Shown here piece by piece: positions 46,631 to 55,346 of a stretch of DNA of 55,346 nt (its first letter is position 1; each line of letters opens with the position of its first letter). Where the stretch lies: contig CAZSSM010000049.1 of NCBI GenBank assembly GCA_964609385.1, positions 1 through 55,346 of the forward strand, in the 5' to 3' direction. This stretch comes from CAZSSM01 sp964609385 (GTDB lineage: Bacteria; Planctomycetota; Planctomycetia; Isosphaerales; Isosphaeraceae). The position numbers and the translations under genes are program-made. The notes below the pieces were generated by a model that worked only from the letters and a program-made list of their open reading frames with translations, had not been told where the DNA came from and ran no database searches.

Positions 46631-47156
46631 GAGACAAGGGCCTCCCAGATCACCATGGCCGGGCTCCGTCGACATCGAGACGAGGATCGGACGGGCCAAA
46701 ACCGGCCACGCCAACCCTCGATGGGCGCCGACGATCGATCCATTCCGGCCCCACTCTACGGAGCGAACGGTCGACCGGACAACCCCCGTCGACGACGCCC
46801 AGACGGCCCGGTGCGCCCCGATCCCCAGGCGATTGTCGAGATGCCTAGAATACGCCGGGGGCCGATCGGGGCCTTCGGTGGTTTCGCCACCCTCGAGGAT
46901 CGCCTACAATCGCGTTCAATAGAGGTTGGATCCTCGATCCGCGAGGCCAGCCGGCCCGGCCATGAACCGCCCCCAAAACGTCCAAGGGCACAGGCCCTAC
47001 CCATCATAACTCCTGTGCTCTGAACCGTTTCCGTTTGATCTGTTATCGTTGTTTCGACACGTTTCCATCGATCAGGCCCTCCGGAGGGCCGGTTGCCTCC
47101 GAGGTCGACGCCGATCGTGATCGGCCCGGCCCGGACCCACAACGGCCGCAAGACCC
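46631..47156. other. Divergent intergenic region upstream of folE2
   Basis: This region contains a perfect 16-bp palindrome GGCCCTCCGGAGGGCC (47075-47090) about 67 bases upstream of the folE2 start, preceded by an AT-rich stretch (47025-47055). No gene is supported. The palindrome may be an operator or a leader hairpin. Confidence 0.45.
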
Positions 47157-48185
47157 TTGACGCACGACGACATTGCCAACGCGCGCGACAATCATTCCGA
47201 ACGCGCCCTCTCGACTGTCCTGGACGGGCCTGACCCGCCTCGTGGGCCTCGACGCCTGCCCGACGTGGCGCACCAGCCGACAGAGGTCCCGCCCGGACCG
47301 ATCGACCAGGTCGGCATGGCCGAGATCGCCGCGATCATCCTCTGGCCCGGCGCCGAGCCCGATCGCGGCGCCGAGCGCTTGTCGGCCCGCGTCGACGCGG
47401 CGGTCAGCCTGGACGATCCGACGACCAAAGGGATCCACATGTCCAGGCTCTACCTCGACCTCCAGCGCCGGCTGGAGGACGGGCCGCTCACGCCCACCCT
47501 GATGGCCCGGCTGCTCGATCGGTTCCTCGACACGCAGGGCGGCATCGGGTCATCCGCCTCGATCCGGGTCAGCTTCGACCACCTGGTCCGCCGCGATGCT
47601 TTGATCAGCCCCCACCAAGGCTGGCGACGCTATCCCAGTCGCGTCGCCGCCCGACGTCGCGGGGACCGGCTCCAGATCCGTTTGGAGACCCGCGTCACCT
47701 ACTCGAGCGCCTGCCCGTGCTCGGCCGCCCTGGCGCGCGACGCGATCCAGGAGGCCTTCGAGGACCGTTTCGCCGGCCAATCGCGAGTCGACGCCGAGGC
47801 GGTCCGCCATTGGCTCGGCCAGGCCGAGGTGCATCCGGTCCCGCACAGCCAGCGGAGCCATGCCGACCTGCTCGTCGAGTTGAACCCTGACCCGTTGCCG
47901 TCGAGTTGGCCCCTGCAAACGCTCATCGACCGCGTCGAATCAGCGCTGGGGACCGCCGTGCAAGGGGCCGTTAAGCGCGCCGATGAGCGCGAGTTCGCCC
48001 GGCTCAACGGCCGCAACCTGATGTTCTGCGAGGACGCCGCCCGTCGCATCCGCGCCGTCCTGGAGGACGACACGGACCTCATCGACTATCGCGCCCGGAT
48101 CGCCCACCTGGAGCGTCTCCTCGACCACGACGCCGTCGCCGTCGTCACCAAAGGTCGACCCGACGGGCTCGACGCCTGGTCCTGA
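47157..48185 (+). CDS. folE2: GTP cyclohydrolase FolE2 (type IB)
   Basis: This enzyme makes 7,8-dihydroneopterin triphosphate from GTP, the first step of folate (and related pteridine) synthesis, in a form that does not need zinc. Markers are LPDVAHQPTEVPPGPIDQVG near the N-terminus, TYSSACPCSAALAR with the metal/active-site Cys, the PHSQRSHADLLVE motif and a C-terminal region ending in VAVVTKGRPDG. The start is unclear: TTG 47157 is the only start codon before the conserved core apart from a GTG inside it, and no good ribosome site is visible. At 342 residues it is slightly longer than typical, because of an N-terminal ~30-residue extension. Confidence 0.9.
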   Translation: MTHDDIANARDNHSERALSTVLDGPDPPRGPRRLPDVAHQPTEVPPGPIDQVGMAEIAAIILWPGAEPDRGAERLSARVDAAVSLDDPTTKGIHMSRLYLDLQRRLEDGPLTPTLMARLLDRFLDTQGGIGSSASIRVSFDHLVRRDALISPHQGWRRYPSRVAARRRGDRLQIRLETRVTYSSACPCSAALARDAIQEAFEDRFAGQSRVDAEAVRHWLGQAEVHPVPHSQRSHADLLVELNPDPLPSSWPLQTLIDRVESALGTAVQGAVKRADEREFARLNGRNLMFCEDAARRIRAVLEDDTDLIDYRARIAHLERLLDHDAVAVVTKGRPDGLDAWS

Positions 48186-48218
48186 GAACTCAAAGGCAAA
48201 GTCTTCCTGATGAGTTCT
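48185..48218. terminator. Possible bidirectional terminator hairpin
   Basis: AGAACTCA and TGAGTTCT form an 8-bp stem with an 18-base loop between the convergent ends of folE2 and the surface-protein gene. A weak TATCTTT run follows on the plus strand. The long loop makes it a modest candidate. Confidence 0.35.
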
Positions 48219-48223
48219 TATCT

Positions 48224-50677
48224 TTAATCATCGGAGTCATCCTCGCGCTCGATGCTGGCCAGGATCCAATTGGCGCGGATGGTCGGGTCCAGGATCGCGA
48301 CGTCGAACCCATCCCCGCCATTGAGGGTCCCACCGATCATCACGTCGGAGGCCACCCGGAGCGTGTCGTCACCGCCCAATGCCTCCAGCAGCACCTCATC
48401 GAAGATTGGGTCGATGTTGAAGATCCGATCCTGATCGATCAGGACCCCATTGCGGAACTGACGGTGTTGCAGGAAGCCGCCGTTGGCCATCCGCAACTCG
48501 TGCTCGTCGGAGAACGGACCGCTGCCGGGAATCGCCCCGACGACGAACAGGTCCACGCCGTCGCCGCCGAAGAGCGAGTCGGTCTGTTGGCCCCCTCGGA
48601 GCGTGTCGCGGTTCGAACCGCCCTCCAGGAGGTCGCCGCCGGGGCCGCCGTCCAACGAGTCGTTGCCCGCATCGCCGCGGATCGTGTCAGCGCCGTTCTG
48701 GCCGATCAGGGTGTCGTCGCCGGAATCGCCCAGCAACGTGTCCTCGCCACCGCCACCGAAGAGTTGATCGTCGTCGAGGCCGCCGTTCAAGAAATCCTCA
48801 CCACCGCGACCGATCAGGGTGTCGTTACCGGGTCCCCCGATCAGCTCGTCGTCGCGTCGACCACCGGCGATCAGGTCGTTGCCGGGGCCACCGTCGACCA
48901 GGTCATCCAGGTTGTTGCCGTCCAGGTCGTCATCGCCGGAACCACCCCGGAGCGTGTCGTTGTTGCCGGCGCCTCGGAGCGTATCGTTGCCCGTCCCACC
49001 CTCGAGCGTGTCGGTCCCGCCACCGCCGTTGAGCGTGTCGTCGCCGGACTCGCCGAGCAGCAGGTCCCGTCCCTGACCGGTCCGGATCAGGTCGGCGCCG
49101 GGTCCCCCTTCGACGATCAGGTCGACCCGGCCGACCCCGACGGCGTCGATCACATCGTCGCCCTCAAAGCCGCGGACCTCGATCGTGTTGTCGTTAGCCA
49201 ACACATACGGTCCGGCAAGCACCCCATCCCGGGCGATCAGGACTTCCGAGGGATCTGGCGAGGTCACCAGGAAGACGTCAACGCCCTCGGTCCCGAGCAC
49301 GAGCAGGTCGCCGTCGGGTTGAACCGTGACGAAGCCGGTTGAGGTGCCCTCCAAGGCACCGATGTCGACACGACCGCCGAGGATCCTCGGGAAGCCGGCC
49401 CCGCGCTGATCGAACGACAACGGGACGTCGTCGTCATCGACCGCCCGCGCGTTGAGGCCCGCGTCGAGAACCGGGCTGTCCGCCAACGGAATGTGGCCCC
49501 AAGTCAGTCCACCCTGGGGACCGAACAGACTGAGCATCGGATTGTTGATCCCGACCAGGTTCTTCGACGGATCGGGGAAGACCATGCCACTTCCAACCAG
49601 GTTGCCCTCGCTGATTCCGGCCGGCGGCCGGCCGGCCATGTTCCCGTCCCGCGTCCCGGATCCACGGATGTTGCCCGAGACGATCGAATTGAACAACCGG
49701 GTATTCGATGCCGGCACGTCGGGGTTGGTGAAGACCCCACCGCCGACGCCGGCATTGTCACCGTCGGAGTCGCCTCGATTGTTGGTGATTGTCGACTGGA
49801 CGATCACCAACGCGCCCTGGTTGACGATCCCGCCACCGTTGCCTTGGGCCACGTTGGTGCTGACCGTCGTGTTGGTCAAGCGCATCGTCCCCTGGTTGGT
49901 GATCCCACCACCATTGGAATCTCCGCTATCGTTGTTCGGGACACCGACGCGGTTGCCGAAGATCGCCACGTCGCGCAAGGTCGCCTCGGAAGCGACGCCG
50001 AAATTGAAGATCCCGCCGCCGTTGCCCCGCGCCCGATTCTCCCGGACCGCCGTGTTGATCAACGTCATCGAGCCAGAGTTGATGATCCCGGCAGCGTTGG
50101 CGAAGCTCGTGTTGCCGGCGACCAGCGAGTTGGTCAGGCGGAGCGTCGCATCGAGACCGACGGACAGCCCGGCGCCTTGGCCCTCAGAACGGTTGTTGAT
50201 GACGCGCACATTGGTCAGCTCGACCGTCCCTTCAAGAGTCTGGATCCCCCCGCCGTTGGTGGACGTCAAGCCGCCGGAAAGGGTCAGCCACGAGATCGTC
50301 AATCGGGCCGGGCCGGAGGTCGCCATCACCCGTGAGCGCCGATCGGCGTTGATCGTCAGGTCGAGCGAGCTCGATCCCTCGATCGTCGTCCCGGCCGGGT
50401 CGCTGACGGTCAGTTGCGTCCCCGAGAGCACGATCGTCCCTCCGGCCAAAGCTGGGTCGAATCGAATCGTGTCGGCACCTTCACGGTCGTTGGCCTGCTC
50501 GATCGCCTCACGGAGCGAGAGGTCGCCGGCGCTGAAGTCGCCGTCGGACTCGTCGACCAGCGTATCGACCACGAACTGGGTCAGCAGGCAACGCGCCTCC
50601 AAAGGCTCGATGCGCAAGGGGCGGACGCGGCGGGACCCCGGACGTCGGCGTGGGAGCTCAGTGTGGAAGAACCGCAT
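48224..50677 (-). CDS. LEPR-XLL/CSLREA beta-helix surface protein with RTX-like calcium repeats
   Basis: This ~817-residue exported surface protein has a basic N-terminus followed by IEPLEARCLL (~23-32), the planctomycete LEPR-XLL motif, and VDTLVDESDGDFSAGDLSLREAI, the CSLREA motif (~37-60). A right-handed beta-helix region (~60-430) is rich in GGGIxNxG and LTNTTVSxN turns, ending in DQRGAGFPRILGG, RVDIGALEG. An RTX-like region (~520-740) with many GGxGxDxLxGxxG/GDDT turns should bind calcium. No catalytic site is seen; adhesion or matrix function is likely. The start at 50677 directly precedes the motif region; the frame could begin at 50737 or 50752. A related decayed fragment lies at 1719-1995. 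Confidence 0.88.
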   Translation of the reverse strand: MRFFHTELPRRRPGSRRVRPLRIEPLEARCLLTQFVVDTLVDESDGDFSAGDLSLREAIEQANDREGADTIRFDPALAGGTIVLSGTQLTVSDPAGTTIEGSSSLDLTINADRRSRVMATSGPARLTISWLTLSGGLTSTNGGGIQTLEGTVELTNVRVINNRSEGQGAGLSVGLDATLRLTNSLVAGNTSFANAAGIINSGSMTLINTAVRENRARGNGGGIFNFGVASEATLRDVAIFGNRVGVPNNDSGDSNGGGITNQGTMRLTNTTVSTNVAQGNGGGIVNQGALVIVQSTITNNRGDSDGDNAGVGGGVFTNPDVPASNTRLFNSIVSGNIRGSGTRDGNMAGRPPAGISEGNLVGSGMVFPDPSKNLVGINNPMLSLFGPQGGLTWGHIPLADSPVLDAGLNARAVDDDDVPLSFDQRGAGFPRILGGRVDIGALEGTSTGFVTVQPDGDLLVLGTEGVDVFLVTSPDPSEVLIARDGVLAGPYVLANDNTIEVRGFEGDDVIDAVGVGRVDLIVEGGPGADLIRTGQGRDLLLGESGDDTLNGGGGTDTLEGGTGNDTLRGAGNNDTLRGGSGDDDLDGNNLDDLVDGGPGNDLIAGGRRDDELIGGPGNDTLIGRGGEDFLNGGLDDDQLFGGGGEDTLLGDSGDDTLIGQNGADTIRGDAGNDSLDGGPGGDLLEGGSNRDTLRGGQQTDSLFGGDGVDLFVVGAIPGSGPFSDEHELRMANGGFLQHRQFRNGVLIDQDRIFNIDPIFDEVLLEALGGDDTLRVASDVMIGGTLNGGDGFDVAILDPTIRANWILASIEREDDSDD

Positions 50678-51325
50678 GGATCTCTCGGATGGTCTCAAGG
50701 AAGGGCAGGCCAGGAGGGATTCGATCTCCTTGGACATGTGAGCGAGGCCCAAGGATCGGAGGACACATCAGTCACTGTGACATAAACGGATTACTGACAC
50801 AACGCAGCCTCACGGCACGAGGCGTCCATGTTTCCCGTCGTCAACAACGATGTTCTACGGTGTCCGTTATCGGCGACACGCACACGCCCGGAACCCGGCC
50901 GCGATACGCCGCTCTGCCAGTGAGAACGCCGAAAGCCCGCTCCCCGCACAGAACATGACGGATTTTCCTGAGACCGAATCCATTCGCGGTCAACTCCGTG
51001 GTGGACCGGGGCGTCCCCCCCCAATCGATTCGTCTCGACCGTCAGGAGAGCCCTCCCAGATCGAGGACCCGAATCGGCATCGACCACCCGACTCCGATCG
51101 ATTTCGTCGTTCGGGCCCGCCCCTTGCGGAGATGGAGGAGACCGGTCAAGATGATACCGGTGTCCTCTCTCCTCGATTCGCATGAAAGCGATGATGTGCA
51201 GGCCTCTCATCCGACATGGCGACTCACCTTAGGTCCCGAGGCCCGATCGCGGGACGTTCGGGTTCGGCTCGGCCAACGCGATCGATATGACCTTTGAACT
51301 CCCCAAAGCGTCGGAGATACGGTTG
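50678..51325. other. Divergent intergenic region
   Basis: This gap lies between the LEPR-XLL gene and the unknown membrane-protein gene. No protein-like frame or strong repeat was found. Promoters for both flanking genes presumably lie here. Confidence 0.4.
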
Positions 51326-52801
51326 ATGTCTGAGAGCCCGAAGAAGCCGCGCAGAGTCATGACCCTCCCGCGCCTTTTCCTCTTGATGACCTTGATCACC
51401 GCAGTGGCTCTGGGCGCGGTCAAACTCCTGATCAACCATGGACCGAACGGGATCCAAGTCTTCTTAGTCCGCCATGATCCGTCCCTGAGCGATCGGGAGA
51501 AGCTGATCTTCTTCGGTGAGAACACCCATCCTTACCAATTTAAGCGGTACTTCAACGAACTCATGTTCGGTGACCGAGGCGCCATGCCCCTGGATCGGGA
51601 CGGGAAGATCGACCTCTTGGCCGAATTGATCTCGTACGCAGCAGAGGAAGGTTCCGGGACAATCCACACCTTTCTTGACCTCGAACTCTACATCGAATAT
51701 TGGGCTCGCGGTTTCCTCGCGGAAGGCCATGAGATCATCCTCGACGTGTTCTCCAAAGCCATCGAGGAATCGGACGCTGAGTCCGTGACGTTTCTCTTGG
51801 ACACCAATTTTGCGACCAGCCTGTCAATGGACTATGACGCGGTCGATCGGACGATCTATGACACCGCGATCGAGATCGCCATGGAGACCGGAGACCACGC
51901 GGTCCTCGACATTCTGATCTTGAATGGACTCGGAAGGGATCTGACGAGAAGAGAGAACGTTGAGATCCTGGTGAAAATCATCGAGAACAAGGTCGAGTTC
52001 TCCAAACTGAAGAGGACCGCCGAGCCCCCGCTTCGTGGACCAGACAAGCAAGAACCGCATCATCGATATCGAATCCAATTCGTCATAAAATCAAACGATC
52101 CTTCAAATATAATCTATAAGCGGACAATTTTGCAATTAGAGATGATAGTCCCGCTGGTAGAGGCCGGCCTCGGGCCGGACAGCGAGGACCTCCTGAGGCT
52201 GATCGCCGGCCCCCAATACAGTGTCGAAGTCGTTCTCCGCGGAAAGGACGGGAAACCTATAAGTGACGCAACCTTTACAAAGATTTACCTTGACTTTAAA
52301 CTCCTTATGAAATACTCCAATCACGGGTATTCCAATGAGGTCCTTGAGGCTATTGATGTCTTGGAGGAATATTCGGAGGACCCGAAACAACTCAGTCGAC
52401 TCCAGGGGCTCAGGAATTATATTCACTCCAAGGGCCGGAGAGCCCCCAACGCGTCGTCCCGTCCCGACTCGGAAGTCCCGGATCCGCGTGTGGTCGACGC
52501 CCCCAAGCGATTGCGACGGTCGAGCAACATGAACCCGAGATCTCTCCTCGACTCATTCTTTGACAACGCGTTGCCTAACTTCCCGATGACTCCGCCCCGC
52601 TATCGCTCCGAACTGTTGGAGGGGCTCGAGAATCTGCTCGACCCGATCGCTGAAGGGGATGACGAATTCGGTCCTTCCCGAGGCGCGGACCTCCCCGAAC
52701 TGCCCCGAACCGACGATCCGGAGGGATCGCCGACGCGGGGGTCGGAGCCATCGTCGAGGGCTGGGGATGGGAGGAATGGTTCCGGGACGGGGAGCCGTTA
52801 G
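51326..52801 (+). CDS. Membrane-anchored protein of unknown function
   Basis: This ~491-residue protein has a short basic N-terminus, one membrane helix (LPRLFLLMTLITAVALGAVKLL), then a helical domain (~35-330) with Leu/Ile-rich helices that may be ankyrin- or HEAT-like. The C-terminal ~130 residues are Pro/Ser/Arg/Asp-rich and disordered. No family was recognised. Codon use is less GC-biased than in its neighbours, especially at 52070-52430. ATG 51326 is preferred (GGAG at ~9 bases); ATG 51287 is the alternative. The TAG stop overlaps the TAA of the convergent rhamnulokinase gene by two bases. Confidence 0.6.
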   Translation: MSESPKKPRRVMTLPRLFLLMTLITAVALGAVKLLINHGPNGIQVFLVRHDPSLSDREKLIFFGENTHPYQFKRYFNELMFGDRGAMPLDRDGKIDLLAELISYAAEEGSGTIHTFLDLELYIEYWARGFLAEGHEIILDVFSKAIEESDAESVTFLLDTNFATSLSMDYDAVDRTIYDTAIEIAMETGDHAVLDILILNGLGRDLTRRENVEILVKIIENKVEFSKLKRTAEPPLRGPDKQEPHHRYRIQFVIKSNDPSNIIYKRTILQLEMIVPLVEAGLGPDSEDLLRLIAGPQYSVEVVLRGKDGKPISDATFTKIYLDFKLLMKYSNHGYSNEVLEAIDVLEEYSEDPKQLSRLQGLRNYIHSKGRRAPNASSRPDSEVPDPRVVDAPKRLRRSSNMNPRSLLDSFFDNALPNFPMTPPRYRSELLEGLENLLDPIAEGDDEFGPSRGADLPELPRTDDPEGSPTRGSEPSSRAGDGRNGSGTGSR

Positions 52802-54339
52802 GCGGCTGTCTCGGGGTCGCGGAGCCGGGGGTCGTTGAGCAGGCTTTGGAGCTTCGCCTGGGCCTGATCCCAGGCCTCGGCATGGTCGGCGCGGGGCTCG
52901 TAGACGGTCACGGGGAAGGAACGGGCGACGACCTCGCGGATCTCCGACGGCGAGCCCAGATGGCCCAGGCCCAGGGACTGCACGAGCAGGTTGCCGATGG
53001 CCGTCGCCTCGACCGGGCCGGCGTGCACGGGCCGCTTGCAGGCGTCGGCGGTCAACTGGTTCAGCAGCGCGTTCTGACCGCCCCCGCCGACCACGTGGAT
53101 CGTGGCGATCGGTCCGCCGAGGATCTCCTCGAGCCGGTCGAGCACCCAGCGGTACTTCAGGGCCAGGGCCTCCAAGGCACAGCGGACGAAGCCACCCTCG
53201 TCCTCGGGGACCGGCTGGTCGCTCCGCCGACAGTACTCGGCGATCCGCGAGGGCATGTCGCCGGGCGCGAGGAACCCGCCGAAGTCCGGGTCGATCACCG
53301 AGCGGAACGGCACGGCCGCCTCGGCCCGCGCGGCCAGCTCGGCGTAGCTGAACTCACGGCCGGCCCCCGACCAGGTCCGCCGACACTCCTGGACCAGCCA
53401 GAGGCCCATGATGTTCTTCAAGAGCCGCGTCGTGCCCGCGATCCCGCCCTCGTTGGTGAAGTTGGCCGCCGCAGTCCGCTCGTCGATGACCGGCGCGGTC
53501 GTTTCGACACCCATCAAAGACCAGCTCCCCGAACTGATGTAACACCAGTTGGGACGCCCTTCGGCGTCGCGGGTCGTGCCGACCGCCGGTACGGCGGCCA
53601 CCGCGCTGGCCGTGTCGTGGGTCGCCGGCGCGATCACCGGGACGCCGGCCAGGCCCACCTCGTCGACGACCGAGCCGGCCAACGGACCCAGCACGTGGCC
53701 CGGCTCGACCAGCTCGGGCAGGATCGCCTCGGGGATCTCCAGGGCGTGGCAGATCTCCAAGGACCACCGACGCGTCCGCGCCTCAAGCAACTGCGTCGTT
53801 GAGGCGTTGGTCCACTCGCCGGCCCGCACGCCGGTCAGCAGGAACCCGAGCAGGTCGCCCATCATCAAGAGCGTCTCGGCCTGGTCCAGGATCGGCGAAT
53901 CGGTCTGGCGCATCGCCAAGAGCTGATAGACCGTGTTGATCGGCAGGATCTGGAGCCCGGTCAATTCGTAGAGCCGCTGCCTGGGGATCTTCTCGAAGGC
54001 CTTGGCGATCATCCCGTGGGTCCGCGTATCGCGGTAGTGCACCGGCATGCCCATGACCACATCGCCGCGCCCGACCAGCCCGAAGTCGACGCCCCAGGTG
54101 TCCACGCCGATCGACGCGAGCCGATCGCCCCGCTCGTCGACCTTCCGGAGCCCGCCCTTGATCCCCTCGACGAGCCGGGGCAAATCCCAATAGAGCGTCC
54201 CCAGCATCCGGACCGGCTGGTTGGAGAACCGATGGATCTCCTCCAGTTCGAGCCGATGGCCGTCGAACCGCCCCAGGATCCCCCGACCGCTCTCAGCGCC
54301 CAGGTCCCACGCCAGGTAGTTGCCGCCCGATCCGGCCAT
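52798..54339 (-). CDS. rhaB: Rhamnulokinase
   Basis: This 513-residue FGGY-family sugar kinase phosphorylates L-rhamnulose to L-rhamnulose 1-phosphate in rhamnose (and possibly fucose-type) breakdown, which is common in planctomycetes feeding on algal polysaccharides. Motifs are WDLGAESGRGILGRFD at the N-terminus, SIGVDTWGVDFGL, PVHYRDTRTHGM, PATHDTASAVAAVP, YISSGSWSLMGVE and the ATP-binding HVVGGGGQNALLNQL near the C-terminus. Full length. No other rhamnose genes are within the window. Confidence 0.93.
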   Translation of the reverse strand: MAGSGGNYLAWDLGAESGRGILGRFDGHRLELEEIHRFSNQPVRMLGTLYWDLPRLVEGIKGGLRKVDERGDRLASIGVDTWGVDFGLVGRGDVVMGMPVHYRDTRTHGMIAKAFEKIPRQRLYELTGLQILPINTVYQLLAMRQTDSPILDQAETLLMMGDLLGFLLTGVRAGEWTNASTTQLLEARTRRWSLEICHALEIPEAILPELVEPGHVLGPLAGSVVDEVGLAGVPVIAPATHDTASAVAAVPAVGTTRDAEGRPNWCYISSGSWSLMGVETTAPVIDERTAAANFTNEGGIAGTTRLLKNIMGLWLVQECRRTWSGAGREFSYAELAARAEAAVPFRSVIDPDFGGFLAPGDMPSRIAEYCRRSDQPVPEDEGGFVRCALEALALKYRWVLDRLEEILGGPIATIHVVGGGGQNALLNQLTADACKRPVHAGPVEATAIGNLLVQSLGLGHLGSPSEIREVVARSFPVTVYEPRADHAEAWDQAQAKLQSLLNDPRLRDPETAA

Positions 54340-54689
54340 CGCCTCGCCCCTCGATCCATCCCAAACCCGCCGGCAATCCCCTCGACCCCCACCTCCTCGA
54401 CCGTACGCCCAAGCGAAGCAGGGGACCCCACGATCCCCCCGTCCTAAGCCCCCCGCACACCCGACGCGAGCATGCGGGGGAATCCCCTGTCGCGCGGGAT
54501 CGGCTTGCGATATCCTAAGGTTTCTTTGTCTGACCGAATCAGATCCCGTTGCGATCTCGACGGCAGACCAACATGGATCGGCCTAAGGCGTGCCGTGACA
54601 CTCGGATCCGCGCACACATGCATGCACGGACTCCATGGGGTGGCATTGGGGACGCAGCGTCTTCGGAAGGCTTGGGAAGGACCGCTGAC
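54340..54689. other. Divergent intergenic region rhaB / ugd
   Basis: No gene is supported. Promoters for both flanking genes must be here; a GGAAGG ribosome site lies 9 bases before the GTG start of ugd. Confidence 0.45.
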
Positions 54690-55346
54690 GTGAAGCTCGC
54701 AGTCATTGGCACCGGCTACGTGGGACTGGTCACCGGGACCTGCTTCGCCGACAGCGGCAACGACGTGATCTGCGTCGACAAGCTCGCCGAGAAGATCGCC
54801 ATGCTCGAGCGCGGCGAGGTCCCGATCTATGAGCCCGGCCTGGCCGAAATGGTCGAGCGCAACGCCCGCGAGGGCCGGCTCCAGTTCACCACCGACCTGC
54901 CCGCCGCGCTGGCCGAGGCCGAACTCGTCTTCATTGCCGTGGGGACCCCCCAGGCCGACGACGGCGCCGCCGACCTCTCGGGCGTCTGGGCCGTCGGCGA
55001 GCAGATCGCCCGCCACCTCAACGGCTACAAGATCGTCATCATCAAGAGCACCGTGCCGGTCGGCACCAACGCCGAATTGGCCCGTCGGATGGCCGCCATC
55101 ACCGACGTGCCCTTCGATGTGGCCAGCAACCCCGAGTTCCTCAAGGAAGGCGCGGCCATCGAGGACTTCAACAAGCCCGACCGCGTCGTGGTGGGCGTCA
55201 CCAAGCCCGAGGTCGGTGAGAAGCTCCGCGAACTCTACGCCCCCTTCCTCCGGACCGAGCGGCCGTTCCTGGTCATGTCGCTGGAGTCTAGCGAGATGAC
55301 CAAGTATGTGGCCAACTGCCTGCTGGCCACCAAGATCAGCTTCATC
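54690..55346 (+). CDS. ugd: UDP-glucose 6-dehydrogenase, 5' part
   Basis: This is the NAD-dependent oxidation of UDP-glucose to UDP-glucuronate for exopolysaccharide or envelope sugars. The N-terminal Rossmann motif AVIGTGYVGLVTGTCFAD, then GEVPIYEPGL, FIAVGTPQ, KSTVPVGT and NPEFLKEGAAIEDFNKPDRV are characteristic. The start is GTG 54690, supported by GGAAGG. The frame is open for 219 codons to the window end, before the catalytic cysteine, so the gene is partial here by truncation of the window only. Confidence 0.95.
   Translation, partial: MKLAVIGTGYVGLVTGTCFADSGNDVICVDKLAEKIAMLERGEVPIYEPGLAEMVERNAREGRLQFTTDLPAALAEAELVFIAVGTPQADDGAADLSGVWAVGEQIARHLNGYKIVIIKSTVPVGTNAELARRMAAITDVPFDVASNPEFLKEGAAIEDFNKPDRVVVGVTKPEVGEKLRELYAPFLRTERPFLVMSLESSEMTKYVANCLLATKISFI

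Noticed and set aside
47025..47060. Possible Zur box upstream of folE2 (TGTTATCGTTGTTTCGACA)
   Set aside because: It lacks the symmetry and core of known Zur sites; the AT-rich stretch is more simply a promoter region.

Overview
The window comes from a high-GC planctomycete, most likely an Isosphaeraceae-type member of the class Planctomycetia. The signs are: three giant serine/threonine kinases with TPR tails and one with WD40 repeats paired with an ECF-like sigma factor; a surface protein carrying the LEPR-XLL N-terminal motif; a PEP-CTERM protein; many secreted proteins of unknown function; and EboA/EboB homologues. The taxonomic call is inference from gene content. No rRNA, tRNA or CRISPR array was seen.

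Layout. 1-2.4 kb: two copies of a ~144 bp element with terminal inverted repeats, an S66 LD-carboxypeptidase lipoprotein, and a decayed fragment of a beta-helix surface protein. 2.4-7.85 kb (minus): a YpfJ-type zinc metallopeptidase, then a sigma factor/WD40-kinase operon. 8.4-9.85 kb: a tight three-gene operon (ribbon-helix-helix, GNAT acetyltransferase, XRE regulator) with its own promoter, a candidate toxin-antitoxin-like system. 10.2-15.8 kb: an acidic Glu/Pro/Thr-repeat protein, an XRE regulator, a coiled-coil membrane protein and an S9 peptidase. 15.9-18.2 kb: MarR, pirin and an AzoR-type oxidoreductase, with a palindromic operator at the promoter. 18.3-20.6 kb: two secreted proteins.

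20.7-26.3 kb (all minus, visibly more AT-rich in places): an acyltransferase-3 protein with a duplicated tail, a three-gene operon whose last member is frameshifted, and a DarTG locus. In DarTG the antitoxin gene darG is intact, but the toxin gene darT has an in-frame amber codon before the catalytic glutamate. 26.6-32.9 kb: rpsN, eboA, a secreted protein, a large secreted protein interrupted by a 10-N gap, and eboB. 32.9-33.3 kb: two more decayed copies of the inverted-repeat element.

33.4-44.2 kb (minus): three consecutive kinase-TPR genes, all with DWG in place of DFG. 44.7-55.3 kb: a PEP-CTERM protein, glutamine cyclotransferase, folE2, a LEPR-XLL/CSLREA/RTX surface protein, an unknown membrane protein, rhamnulokinase and the 5' part of UDP-glucose dehydrogenase.

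The strongest leads are the RHH-GNAT-XRE operon, the disarmed DarT toxin, the paired inverted-repeat elements, the frameshifted membrane-protein operon and the split EBO locus. All family calls rest on reading motifs by eye; no searches were run.
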